Shown here: positions 47,062 through 58,656 of the stretch, in pieces
Layout: the number at the start of each line of letters is the position of its first letter
How positions within the stretch are numbered: position 1 is the first letter of the stretch
Assembly (NCBI GenBank): GCA_965644295.1
Contig: CBFFRP010000054.1
Span: 1 to 64,000, forward strand
Origin: Paraphysomonas bandaiensis
Taxonomy: Eukaryota > Chrysophyceae
Direction of reading: 5' to 3'
DNA length: 64,000 bases
The notes under the pieces: model-generated
The model's database searches: none
What the model was told of the DNA's origin: nothing
Seen by the model: only the letters and a program-made list of their open reading frames with translations
Translations under genes and position numbers: made by a program

Positions 47062-47307
47062 AAGCTCAACATGGGTGTAGTAGAAGGAATACAATGCACT
47101 GTAATCCAGTGGATGTGCATGAAGCGAAGTATGAAAACGCTACACACGTACGTACAGTACACATATAATAAATCTCTATATTTTTACATTCTACACATTG
47201 TTATCTACACCATATATTAGTTGCAGTACATAGAAGAAAACTACTACTAATCAGAGAATGCACTTCCACATGTGTGTCGACACCTGATATAGACTACATG
47301 TAAACCG
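47062..47307 (+). repeat. LTR-like block, copy 2
   Basis: Plus-strand copy of 45,565-45,790: TACAATGCACTGTAATCCAG to TGTCGACACCTGATATAGAC and TACATGTA. It lies at the right edge of the copia cluster, just before the cyclophilin gene. Confidence 0.65.
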
Positions 47308-47317
47308 TACATTCAAT

Positions 47318-47950
47318 TCATAATGGATACGCAACACCGCAATCTGAAATCGTTAGTTCTTCTGTTGGCTGGCCACTCTCAGTTCCAAACGTATTGATCT
47401 TGTGGAGTACTTCAAAGCTCTCTTCGCTACAGAGACATCCAAACACAACACACCTGTTATCAAGGTCTTTAATTTCTGCAAATGTAACTTGAAAGAGTGA
47501 GCCATTTGTATCGGGCCCCATGTTACACATAGAGAGTACACCGGGACCACAGTGCCGAAGAATAAAGTTTTCGTCTTTAAAAAAACCTCCTCCATATATT
47601 GACTTTGAACACGCCCCACCTTCGCCAAGTAGGTCGCCCCCAACAAATGTGAGATCACTGGTTACCCTACATATCACTAATAATCACATGATTGCATCAA
47701 CAGCAAAATATCTTTACCGGTGAAGTTTAGTTCCTTTATACCGATACGGTACACCATCATCACCAACTCCACGTGCTCCAGAAATCAACGATAAGAAGTT
47801 TGCACAGGCAACAGGACATAAATCTCTTCTAAGTTCAAAGTATAATCTTCCCAACAGGACTGGTTCGCTTATTTTGGATGTTAACTGTAGTTTACCACCA
47901 CCGGTTGTTATATCCATATATACAACGGGATTCTCATCTCTACTAGACAT
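47318..47950 (-). CDS. Cyclophilin-type peptidyl-prolyl isomerase, divergent, 193 aa
   Basis: Exon 1 (47,950-47,718) and exon 2 (47,666-47,318) join in phase 2. The cyclophilin fold is clear: LGRLYFELRRDLCPVACANF, YKGTKLHRVTSDLTFVGGDL, GGFFKDENFILRHCGPGVLS, MGPDTNGSLFQVTF and a VVFG strand. Comparing with cyclophilin A by eye, Arg55 is kept (HR), but Gln63, Phe113, Trp121 and His126 positions appear replaced (V, Q, D, C). Prolyl-isomerase activity and cyclosporin binding are therefore doubtful. The gene end lies 11 bp from the LTR-like block, so the 3' UTR was probably altered by the insertion. Confidence 0.9.
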
Positions 47951-48578
47951 TAGAGTAGTCTAATACCACACTATATAGTGGTGTTGTAGTGCAAATACTG
48001 ATAGTATGGTATGTAAATCAGTGTGTATGTATAAGTATACTGTTCAGTAGTTAGAGTGTATTATATAGCCTCCTCTCTACTTACTTAATGATCATATACA
48101 TATGATTACAAACTGAGTAATTCTTTGCTTTATTTGATAGTAATAAACACTTGCGGTGTTGCTCTATTGTTGCTGTGGTTAAGCTTCCTTAATATATAGA
48201 GACATGTATGTACATGTACATATACATACACAGTACATACACTATGCATATACAACAGTTTTTCTGTAATATTTATGTGGTTTTAATCTTAAAAAACATG
48301 CATTTCTGTGGTTTCTAGCTTGGAAAATACCGTATGTGTTTCTAGACGAAAGTACAAAGTATGAGTTTATACTGTGGTAGTTGTGTATAAAAAGTATAGG
48401 TTTTCATATAATAGAAATCAGTTACTATAGAAAACTACTTAACGAGATGGGCATATTACATCGACAGGGTTTCATATGGTATTAAGTCTCCATTATCATG
48501 AATTAGCATGTTGGCTGCTTGTATGCAGCATACTTTAATGGAATATCAATCAATGTGTTTGTTAGTAATATATTAGTG

Positions 48579-49467
48579 ATGAGTACACCAACACGGACGA
48601 TCCAAACACTGCGTCCTAGTCCTGTAACGCCAAATGCAAGCCCTATTAAGGATCCCAAGAAGGGTATATACACACGAGCTGAATTATCATTGAAAAAAGT
48701 TCCTGTGACACCTCTGAAACCACCCACACTTACGGAAGATGAAAAAGACGGTATCATTATGCGATATGTACGTGTTATGAATGTCTTACCATATTATTAG
48801 GATCAAAACTACCATACGAAGAATATCAGGATGATCTGGAAGTAGGAGCTATTTTCAGTCGTCTTGACCATTATGTAGTCGATATACGTCACGACGAAGC
48901 ACATATGAAATTCAGAGTGGTGTTGACATTATTCAGCTGGATTACTTGTCTGATTGGCACCTTCCTTATACTATTCTCCAGGGCTGAAACTGAAGGTATG
49001 CTTTCTCATAATGCCTTTGTGATAATACTACTGCATGCTTTGTGTTTGCTTACGTTCTCTTACGGAATCTTGTGTGCATAGCGTTTCAGAGTCAACCTAA
49101 AATCTTTTGGTTATTTGTCCTTGGATGTGTGCTTGAGGTACCAGTAATTTTGTGGTTTATTCTACTATTCTGCTCGTCAAAAAAGGAGTGGCAACGGCGA
49201 AAAGAAATCAGACGCCGCAGGAAACAGCGGCTAAAGGACCTTGAGATTGGTGGTGCACAGTTCAAAGGTGAAGTTCAGGATAAAAGAGTGGAAAGGGTCC
49301 TCGCGGCTAAAATGGCGAAATATGAAAAACAAGCAGAAGAAAGACGCGTATATTCTGGTAATCCTATGGGTTATCCGGATGAAGATCCAGAGGATAAACG
49401 ACATAGGAAAAAGAGGCCCCTTGCTGGCGGAAACACTATAAAAATGGATCCAGTGCGTCCTAGATGA
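48579..49467 (+). CDS. Two-TM protein with charged C-terminal coil, 250 aa
   Basis: Three exons (48579-48750, 48801-48995, 49082-49467), with introns of 50 and 86 nt. The N-terminus is basic and Thr/Pro rich (MSTPTRTIQTLRPSPVTPNA). Two hydrophobic helices lie at about residues 100-120 (VVLTLFSWITCLIGTFLILF) and 132-155 (KIFWLFVLGCVLEVPVILWF). The C-terminal 95 residues are basic and helical (KKEWQRRKEIRRRRKQRLKD). No family is recognised; a small membrane anchor is the plain reading. Confidence 0.7.
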
Positions 49468-50752
49468 CATTTCGATTTTAGAGTCTAGCTGTGTCATATA
49501 TATGTTCAGTGCAACTTCGATATTTTATCTCATTGTATGATGAAATAGGTGTTTTTTGCTTGGAATATTCCGGTGCTATACATGTTACAGTGTTTGTTAA
49601 TGTGGAGTGTTGTTATCACAAGTGGTTGATTGTACTCCACTGTGTTCTATTGGATAGGTGTTAGCCCTATTCTTATAACTAAGTAGAATTTATATGAAAA
49701 TTACCGTGTATAAATATGTTTCGACAGCTGAAATGGTGAATACTATACATTACAATACTGCACGCATTATATTGAAATCACAGAAATACATTAATATGGA
49801 TTACTGGCTTGAAGCTTCCTCAACTACGTCAATACAACGGAGTTCACAACGACCTCGGGAGCGTATAACTGGAAGTACTACTTGTACAAAGTACAAAGTG
49901 AAGGTGTAGAGTATGATACTACGTATCATAAAAATATTCTAGTTAGTTTGAAACTGCTTTATACAAAACCACAATGCAATTGAGGCGAAGGTATGACTTC
50001 ATACATAGATTACTAGAATTATTGATATCTGAAGCAATTGCTCTACCGCATACCCCGATATTGGTTCGTGTGTATAATGTATGATTTAAAAATTAACCGG
50101 GATGAGAGTACGTATACACGATACACTATACATCGACAAACTGTTCCTTGATCTTCTTCTAACACCAATTAGCTGATTCAAAATATTATACACAAGGGTT
50201 CACTGCATTTTTTGAAGCCTATGCATTAGAAATAATAATTGAGGAGCCTCTAAAACTGTAATTTAATACTCTTCATGCACTTATACAAAGTCTTATCCAA
50301 ACAAACGATCATCAGGCTACAGTGTTAGTCCCAGATCATGCCGCTGACTTGACAATAGGGGACACAATATGCATGTTCTGAATACGTACGACTGTACCAG
50401 GGCTATGAGTAAAAACCGGAGATTTAAGGAAATTATGGCTTTTTCATTGCGAAAAGTAAGTTTTTCGACAATTTTTCTAGTATATTCACACAGTACTTTA
50501 GTTTCCAAATCCGGTGGTTTACAGCTAGCTAAAAAAGAAAACAAGACATTTTATACAAAACTGGTTTAAAAATTAAGTTCTCTAAACCCTTAATTTCATA
50601 GTTTTTTGTATGAGTGTATATATAGAATAGTGCGTGGATCTTTAATTAAGCCAAGCCCAGTGATGTCATAGTGTGGTAGAGTTAACCATGAAGCAGATAA
50701 CTATGATATCTATCATTATATATGGATATTAACAGATCATTATAAGATAAAT
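49468..50752. other. Intergenic region
   Basis: About 1.3 kb of AT-rich DNA. Short ORFs at 49,694-49,909 and 50,317-50,569 lack motifs and splice context. No repeat shared with the rest of the window was noticed. Confidence 0.45.
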
Positions 50753-52085
50753 ATGTGGAATGCACCTACATATAACACTAGTAAAGACAAAGATCCTCAT
50801 CATATATACACTCAACCTAACGCTCTTATAGATACTCATACTGGCTATCGTCTCTATTACAGGCCTCCTCATAACCCATATATAGTAAACAATGGTAAAC
50901 TAGACGCACTAGAGTATCCTGACAATCCACATATACGTGCAAGAGTATCTGAACTAGAGTGGAAGTTATTCACTGCTACATTACGCTCTGTATGGGTATA
51001 TAGCAAGAAATACACTCCTCATCGTGTTGTTGCAACAATTATTGTTATTATTGGTGCTGTTGTTGCCAGTCAGTATGTTCCATCATATTGGTATTTAGTT
51101 ATAATTGGCTCCGTGGTGTTATGCTACTTTGCCAATGTCAGATTCCGTAATGGTCGATTAACTAAGAGTATGAATGGATTGTACAGGACCATATCACTAT
51201 TTAACAAGTATCTCTTTAGAGACAGAGGTTTACAGGTGACAGTATTAATGATATCTTACCACATGCCGTTTACATCGTTGTTTTTCTTGTATGCTGCCGA
51301 TATCTTACCTCAAATACGTATGCAGTTGCGAGTGCAGCGAGCCGCTGTAAGTGAAGGAGTTCTTTATGGACATATTGCCCACTGCTACATCAAAATAGAT
51401 ATTTCACACCCAGCTACTTGTGCGGCTTTGATGGAGCAACACCCATGTCCTTTGTGGGGCGAAAAAGTACAGCCAGATGACGACTACAGACCTATCCACA
51501 TGTGTTGCTGTTGCATTGGAAGTAGTTTCACCTATTATTTAAATGAAAATAAGGTATGGATGATTTATGATATATATATTTTTCTGGGAAAATACTTAAT
51601 ATAAAAATAGATACACGATAATGATCTAAAGAAACGTATTAAATCGGCCACTGCATCGTCCGGAATGTCTCTGGAGGACGTCATTGTCGCCAGCCCTCGC
51701 TCTCCTGATTCAACGCCTCGTAAGGTATACATAATGAACTACTTATAAATAAATGAGAATTGTATGCGTGGACCTTTTTATTGAAACCTGTGTTAATCCG
51801 ACTGTATAGCTTGCTATATCATACTCGCCCTTAAAATCTTCTACCGGGAGTTCTATTCACACCACTCCTTCCAGCCCAACTAAGAGCCCAGCAAACCCTG
51901 CCAAAGAGAAAGTTGGTGACATTAATTTGAAGAAGACATCTAATACCATTGATGATTCTGCTGCATCTGATGAGCATGGCCCAGATTTAGCGAGACTTAT
52001 GATGGTCAGTCTGAGTGACACAGAATCGGAGGCTTCTCCATCTAAGTACCAGGAAATCTCAATGTCGGCCAGTGAAAAAGTCTAG
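50753..52085 (+). CDS. Uncharacterised two-TM protein, 396 aa
   Basis: Three exons (50753-51553, 51611-51724, 51810-52085). An N-terminal polar region of about 88 residues precedes two membrane helices at about 90-106 (RVVATIIVIIGAVVASQYV) and 112-127 (WYLVIIGSVVLCYFANV). A region with conserved-looking loops and a Cys cluster (HMCCCCIGS, about 255) follows, then a Ser/Thr/Pro-rich tail (SPTKSPANPAKEKV) ending SASEKV. The family is unknown. The helix-loop-helix hairpin followed by a globular part recalls organelle membrane proteins, but I do not assign one. Confidence 0.7.
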
Positions 52086-52584
52086 GATAAGGTCTTTTTT
52101 GCAGTCGTTGCTGCTTTTCTAATGTGCTATGTACGATTACTTATTCATCAGTGTCAACGTTTCTATCCTACCAGTACATAGTACATAGTATTTAGAGTGC
52201 GAAATCTGTAATACAACTTCAGTTTGCATTTCCTCTAGATACTCCAAAAATTTGTTGACCGGCTGTTTGATATAGAGATCGTCCTACTTGTCAAAGACGC
52301 ACACACGGCCAGTTGTTGGTGATTTCATTACGAGTTATAAGTTATACATAGTTGCTGAAACGTATTATGTCTCTATCATTATTCATAGCTAACACTACCT
52401 TACACTCATCTGCAATCACTCTATATCATACAAGATGGCGTCAATTATAATTGCAATTATGACGTGTTATTCTTTTATAGAGTTTATAGAACACAAGTTC
52501 ATTCGTTCGTGTCTACTAGTTATAAAGTGCTCGAAATAATATTAGGCTACTAAGTACAGTACAGCAACACCGATCACCGATATA
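52086..52584. other. Intergenic region between convergent genes
   Basis: AT-rich; nothing to report beyond the gene ends. Confidence 0.5.
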
Positions 52585-55024
52585 TCATAGTTTACACTCA
52601 TTCGCTATTTTCTTGAGGACATCGAATGGAAATATATCTGCGTAATACCCATCACTCCATACGAATGCGACTCCATAGTTTCCTTTGCAGTCAACCTCTA
52701 CAGGACGGACGGTTGAATACTTTGCCTTGAGCTCAGATACACCTTCATTGTTGGGGTTCACTATATCGCCTAATGTAGGTTACAGAAACTATCAGGATAC
52801 GCGGCGGACGTCACCTGTCAGTGGGTCTCTTATGCGCAGCTCAGACGCAGGAATTGTGTACTCTATTGCTTGAGATGGAGTGAAATACCTAGAAACATAT
52901 ATCAATATCTCTACACTATGGGATAACAAATATTACCTCAGTACTATTACATTTCTTCTATCACTGTAGCTCACTTGAGGAAGCTGCGTACATATATAAA
53001 AGATACATTATGATATCATTCAATGTAGACCACGATACACTTACAATCTGAGCCTCTATCTGCAAATTAAATATCTGGGCTAGTACGCCGGTTGCAAGGT
53101 CGCGAAAATTCATTGAGTGCAGGGAGTCTGGATGCCTCTCAACGTGAGGAATCGGGTGAGCATGAGGACGAAGTGAATTGTCCAAGCTTGACACTAAACA
53201 GTATTAATATAAGACAAGCCCTTCGAACAGTAAATCTCAATCTATTCGTTGCATACGTATTAATAGTGATGACCACACCTTCATCAGTTAGGCTAGAGAG
53301 GTCGCTTGACATGCCAAATGAATGAACAGGCACGGAAGAGGACTGTACACCGCTGCAAGCTTTCTGCACCCGCTCCTTCAGCAGTTCTCGGGATATGCGC
53401 CCGAATGGATAATATACGCTTCCGTGTTCACATGTGAAGGAACACATGTTTTCTACCTATAAACAAAAAGCGCGGCTCATATTATATTGTTGATGTGGGC
53501 GTAGAAATATATGGCAAGAAGTATATAACCTCACAGTAATGTCACACACAACTAAAATTCAAATTCTTACAATAGCCAGAGTGGGTACTTTCATATCACT
53601 GAACATCTCTACCCCTTTAACTACATCCGCCACAGCCAAAACGTGTGGTGTTGTGACAATTACAGCTCCTGTGAATGGTATAGTCTGACTTAAGGTAATT
53701 TGAATATCCCCAGTTCCAGGCGGCATATCAACAACCTACGACAGATGAACTTGAGTGGAGATTAAGGATAAAAACGTTGATAAAAGAAGACATTACAATT
53801 TGCAAAAAGCATACACACCATGTAGTCGACATCACCCCAATCCGTGGCTGCAACGAGCTGATTTATGACTCGAGATACAATAGGCCCTCGTACAACAGCT
53901 GCAGATTTCCCCCCCTACGCAAGTGTCAAAATCATACCGCATACAGAATTATCATAACTTGGCGCATATAGTTTACAAAATATGTACAATAATATGCAAT
54001 TACATGTCTTGGCCAGGCATTGAAAATGAAGGAATATTATGTTAGAGTGCATACATACCGCTCCAGGCACCCCTGCCTTAGGGTTGACATGTCCAAACGA
54101 CAGAAAGCGGACATTTCCTCTATCAAGAGGTAGAACATGGTCGGGGTTGTTTTGTGACCTTCGCACTGGCTGAGTGGGGTCGCTAGGAGTCACCATAAAT
54201 GGTAGACTGCACAATACACAACGACTCAGTCAGCCAACAAAGACAGGCTGAAAGTGTACAATGTAAAAAATATGTATATGACGATATAATCACAAATTGA
54301 TCAAAATTGTAGGTGTTGAAGGATACCTAGGGCCATAGACGTCAGCATCAAGCAGTGCCACCTTGAGACCTCTTTGAGCAAGTGAGAACGCCAGATTTAC
54401 TGCAACTGTTGACTTTCCAACGCCCCCTGGACGTATATTCACTATTTAGGCGATATAGGATGTAGGAGTGGGGTACCTTTACAGCTCGATACACCAATAA
54501 TATGCTTCACGCCACGCAAGCCATTTGTTGTGGACGACACAGTCGCCGCAGCACTTACAGAAGGAGGTGGAGTAGATGTCGTGATAGCAACATCCGTCAA
54601 CCACGATAAATCTTTCAAGGCATCTCGACATTCTGTCTTGATCTACAGATATACTTTACATGGCATATGAAGAGCCATATACGGAGTCCGTCTCACCTTA
54701 TCCTCATATGGATATCCAGGTATAAACATATCCATACATAGGGATGCTTTCCCTGATTGATCCACATTGACACTCTATGATAACCATAACACACATATAG
54801 AAAGCTATATGAATAAATATACTGACTTGTATCACTCCAATCTCATTGATAGTTTTCATAGTAACAGGCTCCTTAATAGATCCAATTCTATCAATGATTT
54901 CCCTCTCATATAATGCTTTTGTACGAGGGGAAACTCTTTGATTACACATCATACGACCATAAGATTGTTTTTTAAGTTGGTTAATTATATATGGGGAGAT
55001 CGATGGTCGTAACATTGTGATCAT
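52585..55024 (-). CDS. HCF101: HCF101-type Fe-S cluster scaffold/carrier ATPase (MRP/NBP35 family)
   Basis: Multi-exon minus gene; ATG 55,024, TGA 52,585. The N-terminus ([20 protein letters not shown]) is basic and could be an organelle-targeting signal. Then comes a MIP18/DUF59-like domain ([17 protein letters not shown]), then the deviant P-loop with [20 protein letters not shown] and [30 protein letters not shown] and [20 protein letters not shown] follow, and finally a DUF971 domain ending [20 protein letters not shown]. This three-domain order identifies HCF101, which delivers 4Fe-4S clusters, for example to photosystem I in plants; homologues also occur in non-plastid settings. Splice joins are frame-consistent (one restores the KGGVGKST Lys across the intron). 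Confidence 0.93.
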
Positions 55025-55204
55025 GTACTATAGTAAGTTATAACTATGAGGGTTATGTATACGGGCTACACGTGTATGATAGGGATGAATTAATACTGAA
55101 GTAATGACCGGATGAAGTGGTCAAACTATGCATATACCATCAAACACGCCAATACAGCAATATGAAGTTAGGGGAACTTAATTAGAAGGATGCTGTGTGT
55201 GCAT

Positions 55205-55340
55205 GCATGTATAGGTATGTATAGGTATATGTAGGTCGATAGGTACATCATATCTATGTACATATACAGCAGTACTGCTGTACATCTAGACATAGTACCA
55301 ATCGTACTGCGAGAGTACATATGCTGTACATATTCAGACA
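55205..55340. repeat. Palindromic GTAC-rich tract
   Basis: Contains the perfect 18-bp palindrome TACAGCAGTACTGCTGTA (about 55,265-55,282) and further GTACT/AGTAC words. It is related to the tract at 9,935-10,066. Confidence 0.65.
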
Positions 55341-55466
55341 GTTGCAGTGATCTATGGAGTGTTTATAGTTTAAAATTAGCTACAATCAAGCTTTACCATG
55401 TAACTAGCATAACAAGCAGATATATCGCGCATTAATCATTAACAACACTATCTATATTACCATAAT

Positions 55467-56131
55467 ATGGCTCAATGGAAAATGAGTCCAGTTAAATTAA
55501 ATAACTCTCATAGAGCTCATGTAATAGAAGACAGCAGTGGATATGATGCTGAGGTTATGAAATACACATCCGAAGGTCATGATAAGATATCTTCAAGCTC
55601 TCTGTTATGCACAGCTTCGTCTATGTTTAATGATGACGATGATCATATAAATGATGCGAAAAGAGATTCAGAGTGTAACTCTACTGGCAATAGACCACAA
55701 GACAATGAACTTATTACAATCGACTTGCAACTAAATAACTCAACTACCAGTGACGATAAAGAGGTTCCTCTTCCCCGTGAGAAGCGAGTTTCATTTGATA
55801 TCTCTGAGAGTCAGGAAGATAGTTTTGACGACGTTTCCCAATTTGTTGCGTTGCGGGAAGCGATTAATAAACCAGCTGCAGAAGCTGAATCCTCATTCGA
55901 GTCAAACGAGATCATTTTTTTCCGAGAATTTCTAGAAAGAATTGAAAAGGAGTTTCCTTCTTCCTCTAGTAGAAACCAGTTGGATGTGAATAATATATCA
56001 ACTGATACTTTGATGAATCTCGTCATGGAGAAGGTATGGGATAAACTTCTGACCTGTGTATAGTGTTAATTGATTTAATACAGCACAAGCTGCTAGAATC
56101 AGAGGGGATGTTTACCCTGAATTCTGAATAG
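55467..56131 (+). CDS. Acidic Ser-rich protein with PP1-docking motif, 204 aa
   Basis: Exon 1 (55,467-56,033) and exon 2 (56,084-56,131) join across a 50-nt intron. No known domain. The peptide REKRVSFDISE (about residues 103-113) matches the RVxF motif for binding protein phosphatase 1, in a disordered acidic context as is usual for PP1 regulators. A helical C-terminal part (EIIFFREFLERIEKEFPSSS, about 148-167) follows, and the protein ends ESEGMFTLNSE. A PP1 regulatory role is inference from one short motif. Confidence 0.6.
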
Positions 56132-57098
56132 CGTCTTTTCATTGTTTACTGGAAGGCCAAATTGCAAGCGTGTAGCTTCTGCGACGTTGGTTTTGTAAAG
56201 TTCTCTCTGTCGTATGGTGCCCGTACGAATAATACCAGCGTATCTACTGTATCGCCACAAAGTGAGTGTTGTGGTCAGCAGTGCATTCGAATGAAAATGT
56301 TTATATGATGAGAGACCAGTTACTGTTAATATTGTAATGCATGTTTAGCTGCGATCAGTGGGCAACATATCCACTATTGTATCCCTTACCGTTGTCTTCG
56401 CTGACACTTTTGCCATGAATGTAGAATTAAATATTTCAATAAATTCATTTGTTTCTTATGAATTCTACAAAAGATTTTATATTTACTATTCTACATTTTA
56501 CCACATTTCGAGTCAAATTCTTGATAAGTAAACAAGGAACGATATTCCTAATTCCTATCCCCACGTTCGGAGAAACCGAAGCAAAGTGGAATAGTATTAC
56601 TCACGAGGCATCACCCCTATACTCATCATCTCTATTAAATTATCAATATTACTATGTCGAATAGCACATGTGAAAATTGGTGAATGTAAATTCACTCAGG
56701 AGAGAGGGAAACACAACCCCACCTTGTCTCTGCTAGTGGCGTCGTAAGTTCTTCGTCATGCCTGTGGGAAATAGCTAATTACATATATATGCATACATAA
56801 CCAAGTAGCTTTTTCGAAGAGAGGGTCCAATGTCTACTTCTAATTGTGCCGTGTTGTATGGTGGTGGAAGTCTGAGACACCCCGTTCTTAAAGTTATTGC
56901 CACAATAAGAGTAATTAAAATCTATGGGTGATGAAAAGAGATTGGGAAAGCAACATTATTTAAAACGATTATAAATGTGCTATAAAGCCCGTACAGATCA
57001 GATGTGTGCAACAGATAATACTATCCACATGATATTTGAAGGACCAAGCTTCATTCCATATATTGATATAAGCAGATGCAAGACAGGAGGAACAAAAA
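56132..57098. other. Intergenic region
   Basis: AT-rich; a 71-codon ORF (56,449-56,664) and a 61-codon ORF (56,975-57,160) are motif-free. Nothing further is supported. Confidence 0.45.
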
Positions 57099-57596
57099 TT
57101 AACAGCATCCACAGCCACGGCTTTCTTTCATCCACTGAGCATTTTTATCTTCTTCTTTAACTGGACCTGATCCATCTGTGGCACTGTTTTTGGTTGATGA
57201 AGGAGAGTCCGAAGATGCTGTAGCTGCGATTCCCTGCTGTCGTATTTGTCTAAGGGTGTTAACCCATAGTTGTGCTTCTGATTCACTCTTTGCACGCAAA
57301 GTGTATACCCGTGTGTTAAGCTCGAGCGCAAATAGACCTTCTTTTTTCTCCGGGTCCTCAGATGGTGGGATTAATCTGATATCCCCAACCTGAGGAAGAC
57401 TTAGGGCGGCCAATAGCTTCTCCATTTTGCGTGACTTGTAGTAAGTCAGATAAACACCATTCGTTTCAAACCATCGACGTTGCCACCTTCCATCACGTGT
57501 CTTCTTATACAGATATCCACTGAGTACTGCTTCTTCTTGCAAATGAACGAATTCAGGTGCTGTTACAGGAGGTTTTTTATTTTCATCTGATGACAT
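57099..57596 (-). CDS. PH-domain protein ending in CysCys, 165 aa
   Basis: Single exon from ATG 57,596. A PH domain spans about residues 26-120: LSGYLYKKTRDGRWQRRWFE, then a YLTYYKSRK strand and the C-terminal helix with the invariant Trp (SESEAQLWVNTLRQIRQQG). A short Ser/Lys linker follows and the protein ends RGCGCC. A terminal CC after Gly resembles the geranylgeranylation site of Rab-type proteins, or a palmitoylation site. Together with the PH domain it would give two membrane contacts. Phosphoinositide specificity cannot be read from the sequence. Confidence 0.85.
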   Translation of the reverse strand: MSSDENKKPPVTAPEFVHLQEEAVLSGYLYKKTRDGRWQRRWFETNGVYLTYYKSRKMEKLLAALSLPQVGDIRLIPPSEDPEKKEGLFALELNTRVYTLRAKSESEAQLWVNTLRQIRQQGIAATASSDSPSSTKNSATDGSGPVKEEDKNAQWMKESRGCGCC

Positions 57597-58149
57597 ATTC
57601 ACAAACTAACTGCAAGAAATACTTAATCAATAAACATATATCTATATCAGTTAGTACTGTTTAATATTCTATATAGGAACTGTTGTGTGTTACTATGCTG
57701 ATGATAACACTTTCAGTACTCTCATATGTCATATGCACAGTATGTACTGCTGGACATATACACTCCCTGTACCTATAAAATCAATATCTAGTCGCCATTT
57801 TTTTTATACAGTTGAGATTTCGTAGTAGTGTATATATACCGTATACTCACTCATGTGTGAATTGTGTACTCCATATGTGCTACACTTTGTAGCTGATTTA
57901 TTCTAGATTACGTATTCTGCTACTACTGCTACTGTATATTCAGTTTATTTGTTTTAATTTCTTAATTTGCCTAAAATACCCTGATTTTTATGGTTCCAGT
58001 TTTTCTAAGGGTTTATTTAGGCACATACTCACATATTTTATATCTATGGACATATAGAGGCCCATTAAACAGTAGACAAGACAAGAGTGTCCCGGCCACC
58101 TGCTATCTCATTTCCCAACATGATCATCAGTTGAATATTGATCTCTCAT

Positions 58150-58656
58150 ATGGTAGTAAGAAGAGTGGGTAACTGCTATGTGGTAGATAATTATGGGCCG
58201 GTGTCGTTCAGCGTGAGCTCTAATATAGCTGGTGTGTTTGTGACCTATACAGTGCTGTTATCTGGGACTCTTTTCGTGTATAATCTAGGGAATAAAATTG
58301 GAAGTATACATGTTTGGTTGACATTTGCGTATGCGTTAACTACAGCCATCTTATTGCTTCTTCTAGCTGTGTTAGATCCAGGCATCATCATATATTCTAG
58401 TGCGGTGTCCAATGACTACGCCAACTGTTCTTTGTCTTCCTACTGCGATGTTTGTGGTATATCTCAGCCGCAACTAGCTTCGCACTGTGTCCTTTGCGAT
58501 TGCTGTGTTGAAGAATATCACCATCATTGTCCTTGGCTGGGAAAATGCATTGGCCGAAAAAATAAACGTATCTTCTTTGTATTCAATTGTGTTTGGATTA
58601 CGTATGTATTCTACGGTATTTTTATAATATCTGCAAGTGTGTATGTAGGGCACTAA
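58150..58656 (+). CDS. DHHC-type palmitoyltransferase, variant HHHC, short (168 aa)
   Basis: ATG at 58,150. Two TM helices (IAGVFVTYTVLLSGTLFVYN; LTTAILLLLLAVLDPGIIIY) precede a zinc-binding cysteine-rich domain: YCDVCGISQPQLASHC, CDCCVEEYHHHCPWLGKCIG, RKNKRIFFVFN. The DHHC signature reads HHHC; the His-Cys pair is kept but the Asp is replaced. A third TM (IFFVFNCVWITYVFYGIFII) follows and the ORF ends at once. Usual members have a fourth TM and C-terminal TTxE/PaCCT motifs, absent here, so the gene is truncated or a further exon was not found downstream of 58,640. Confidence 0.75.
   Translation: MVVRRVGNCYVVDNYGPVSFSVSSNIAGVFVTYTVLLSGTLFVYNLGNKIGSIHVWLTFAYALTTAILLLLLAVLDPGIIIYSSAVSNDYANCSLSSYCDVCGISQPQLASHCVLCDCCVEEYHHHCPWLGKCIGRKNKRIFFVFNCVWITYVFYGIFIISASVYVGH

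Noticed and set aside
48751-48800. A 29-33 nt intron in the 48.6-kb gene
   Set aside because: An earlier donor gives a 50-nt intron in frame, matching the usual size, so the very short intron is not needed.
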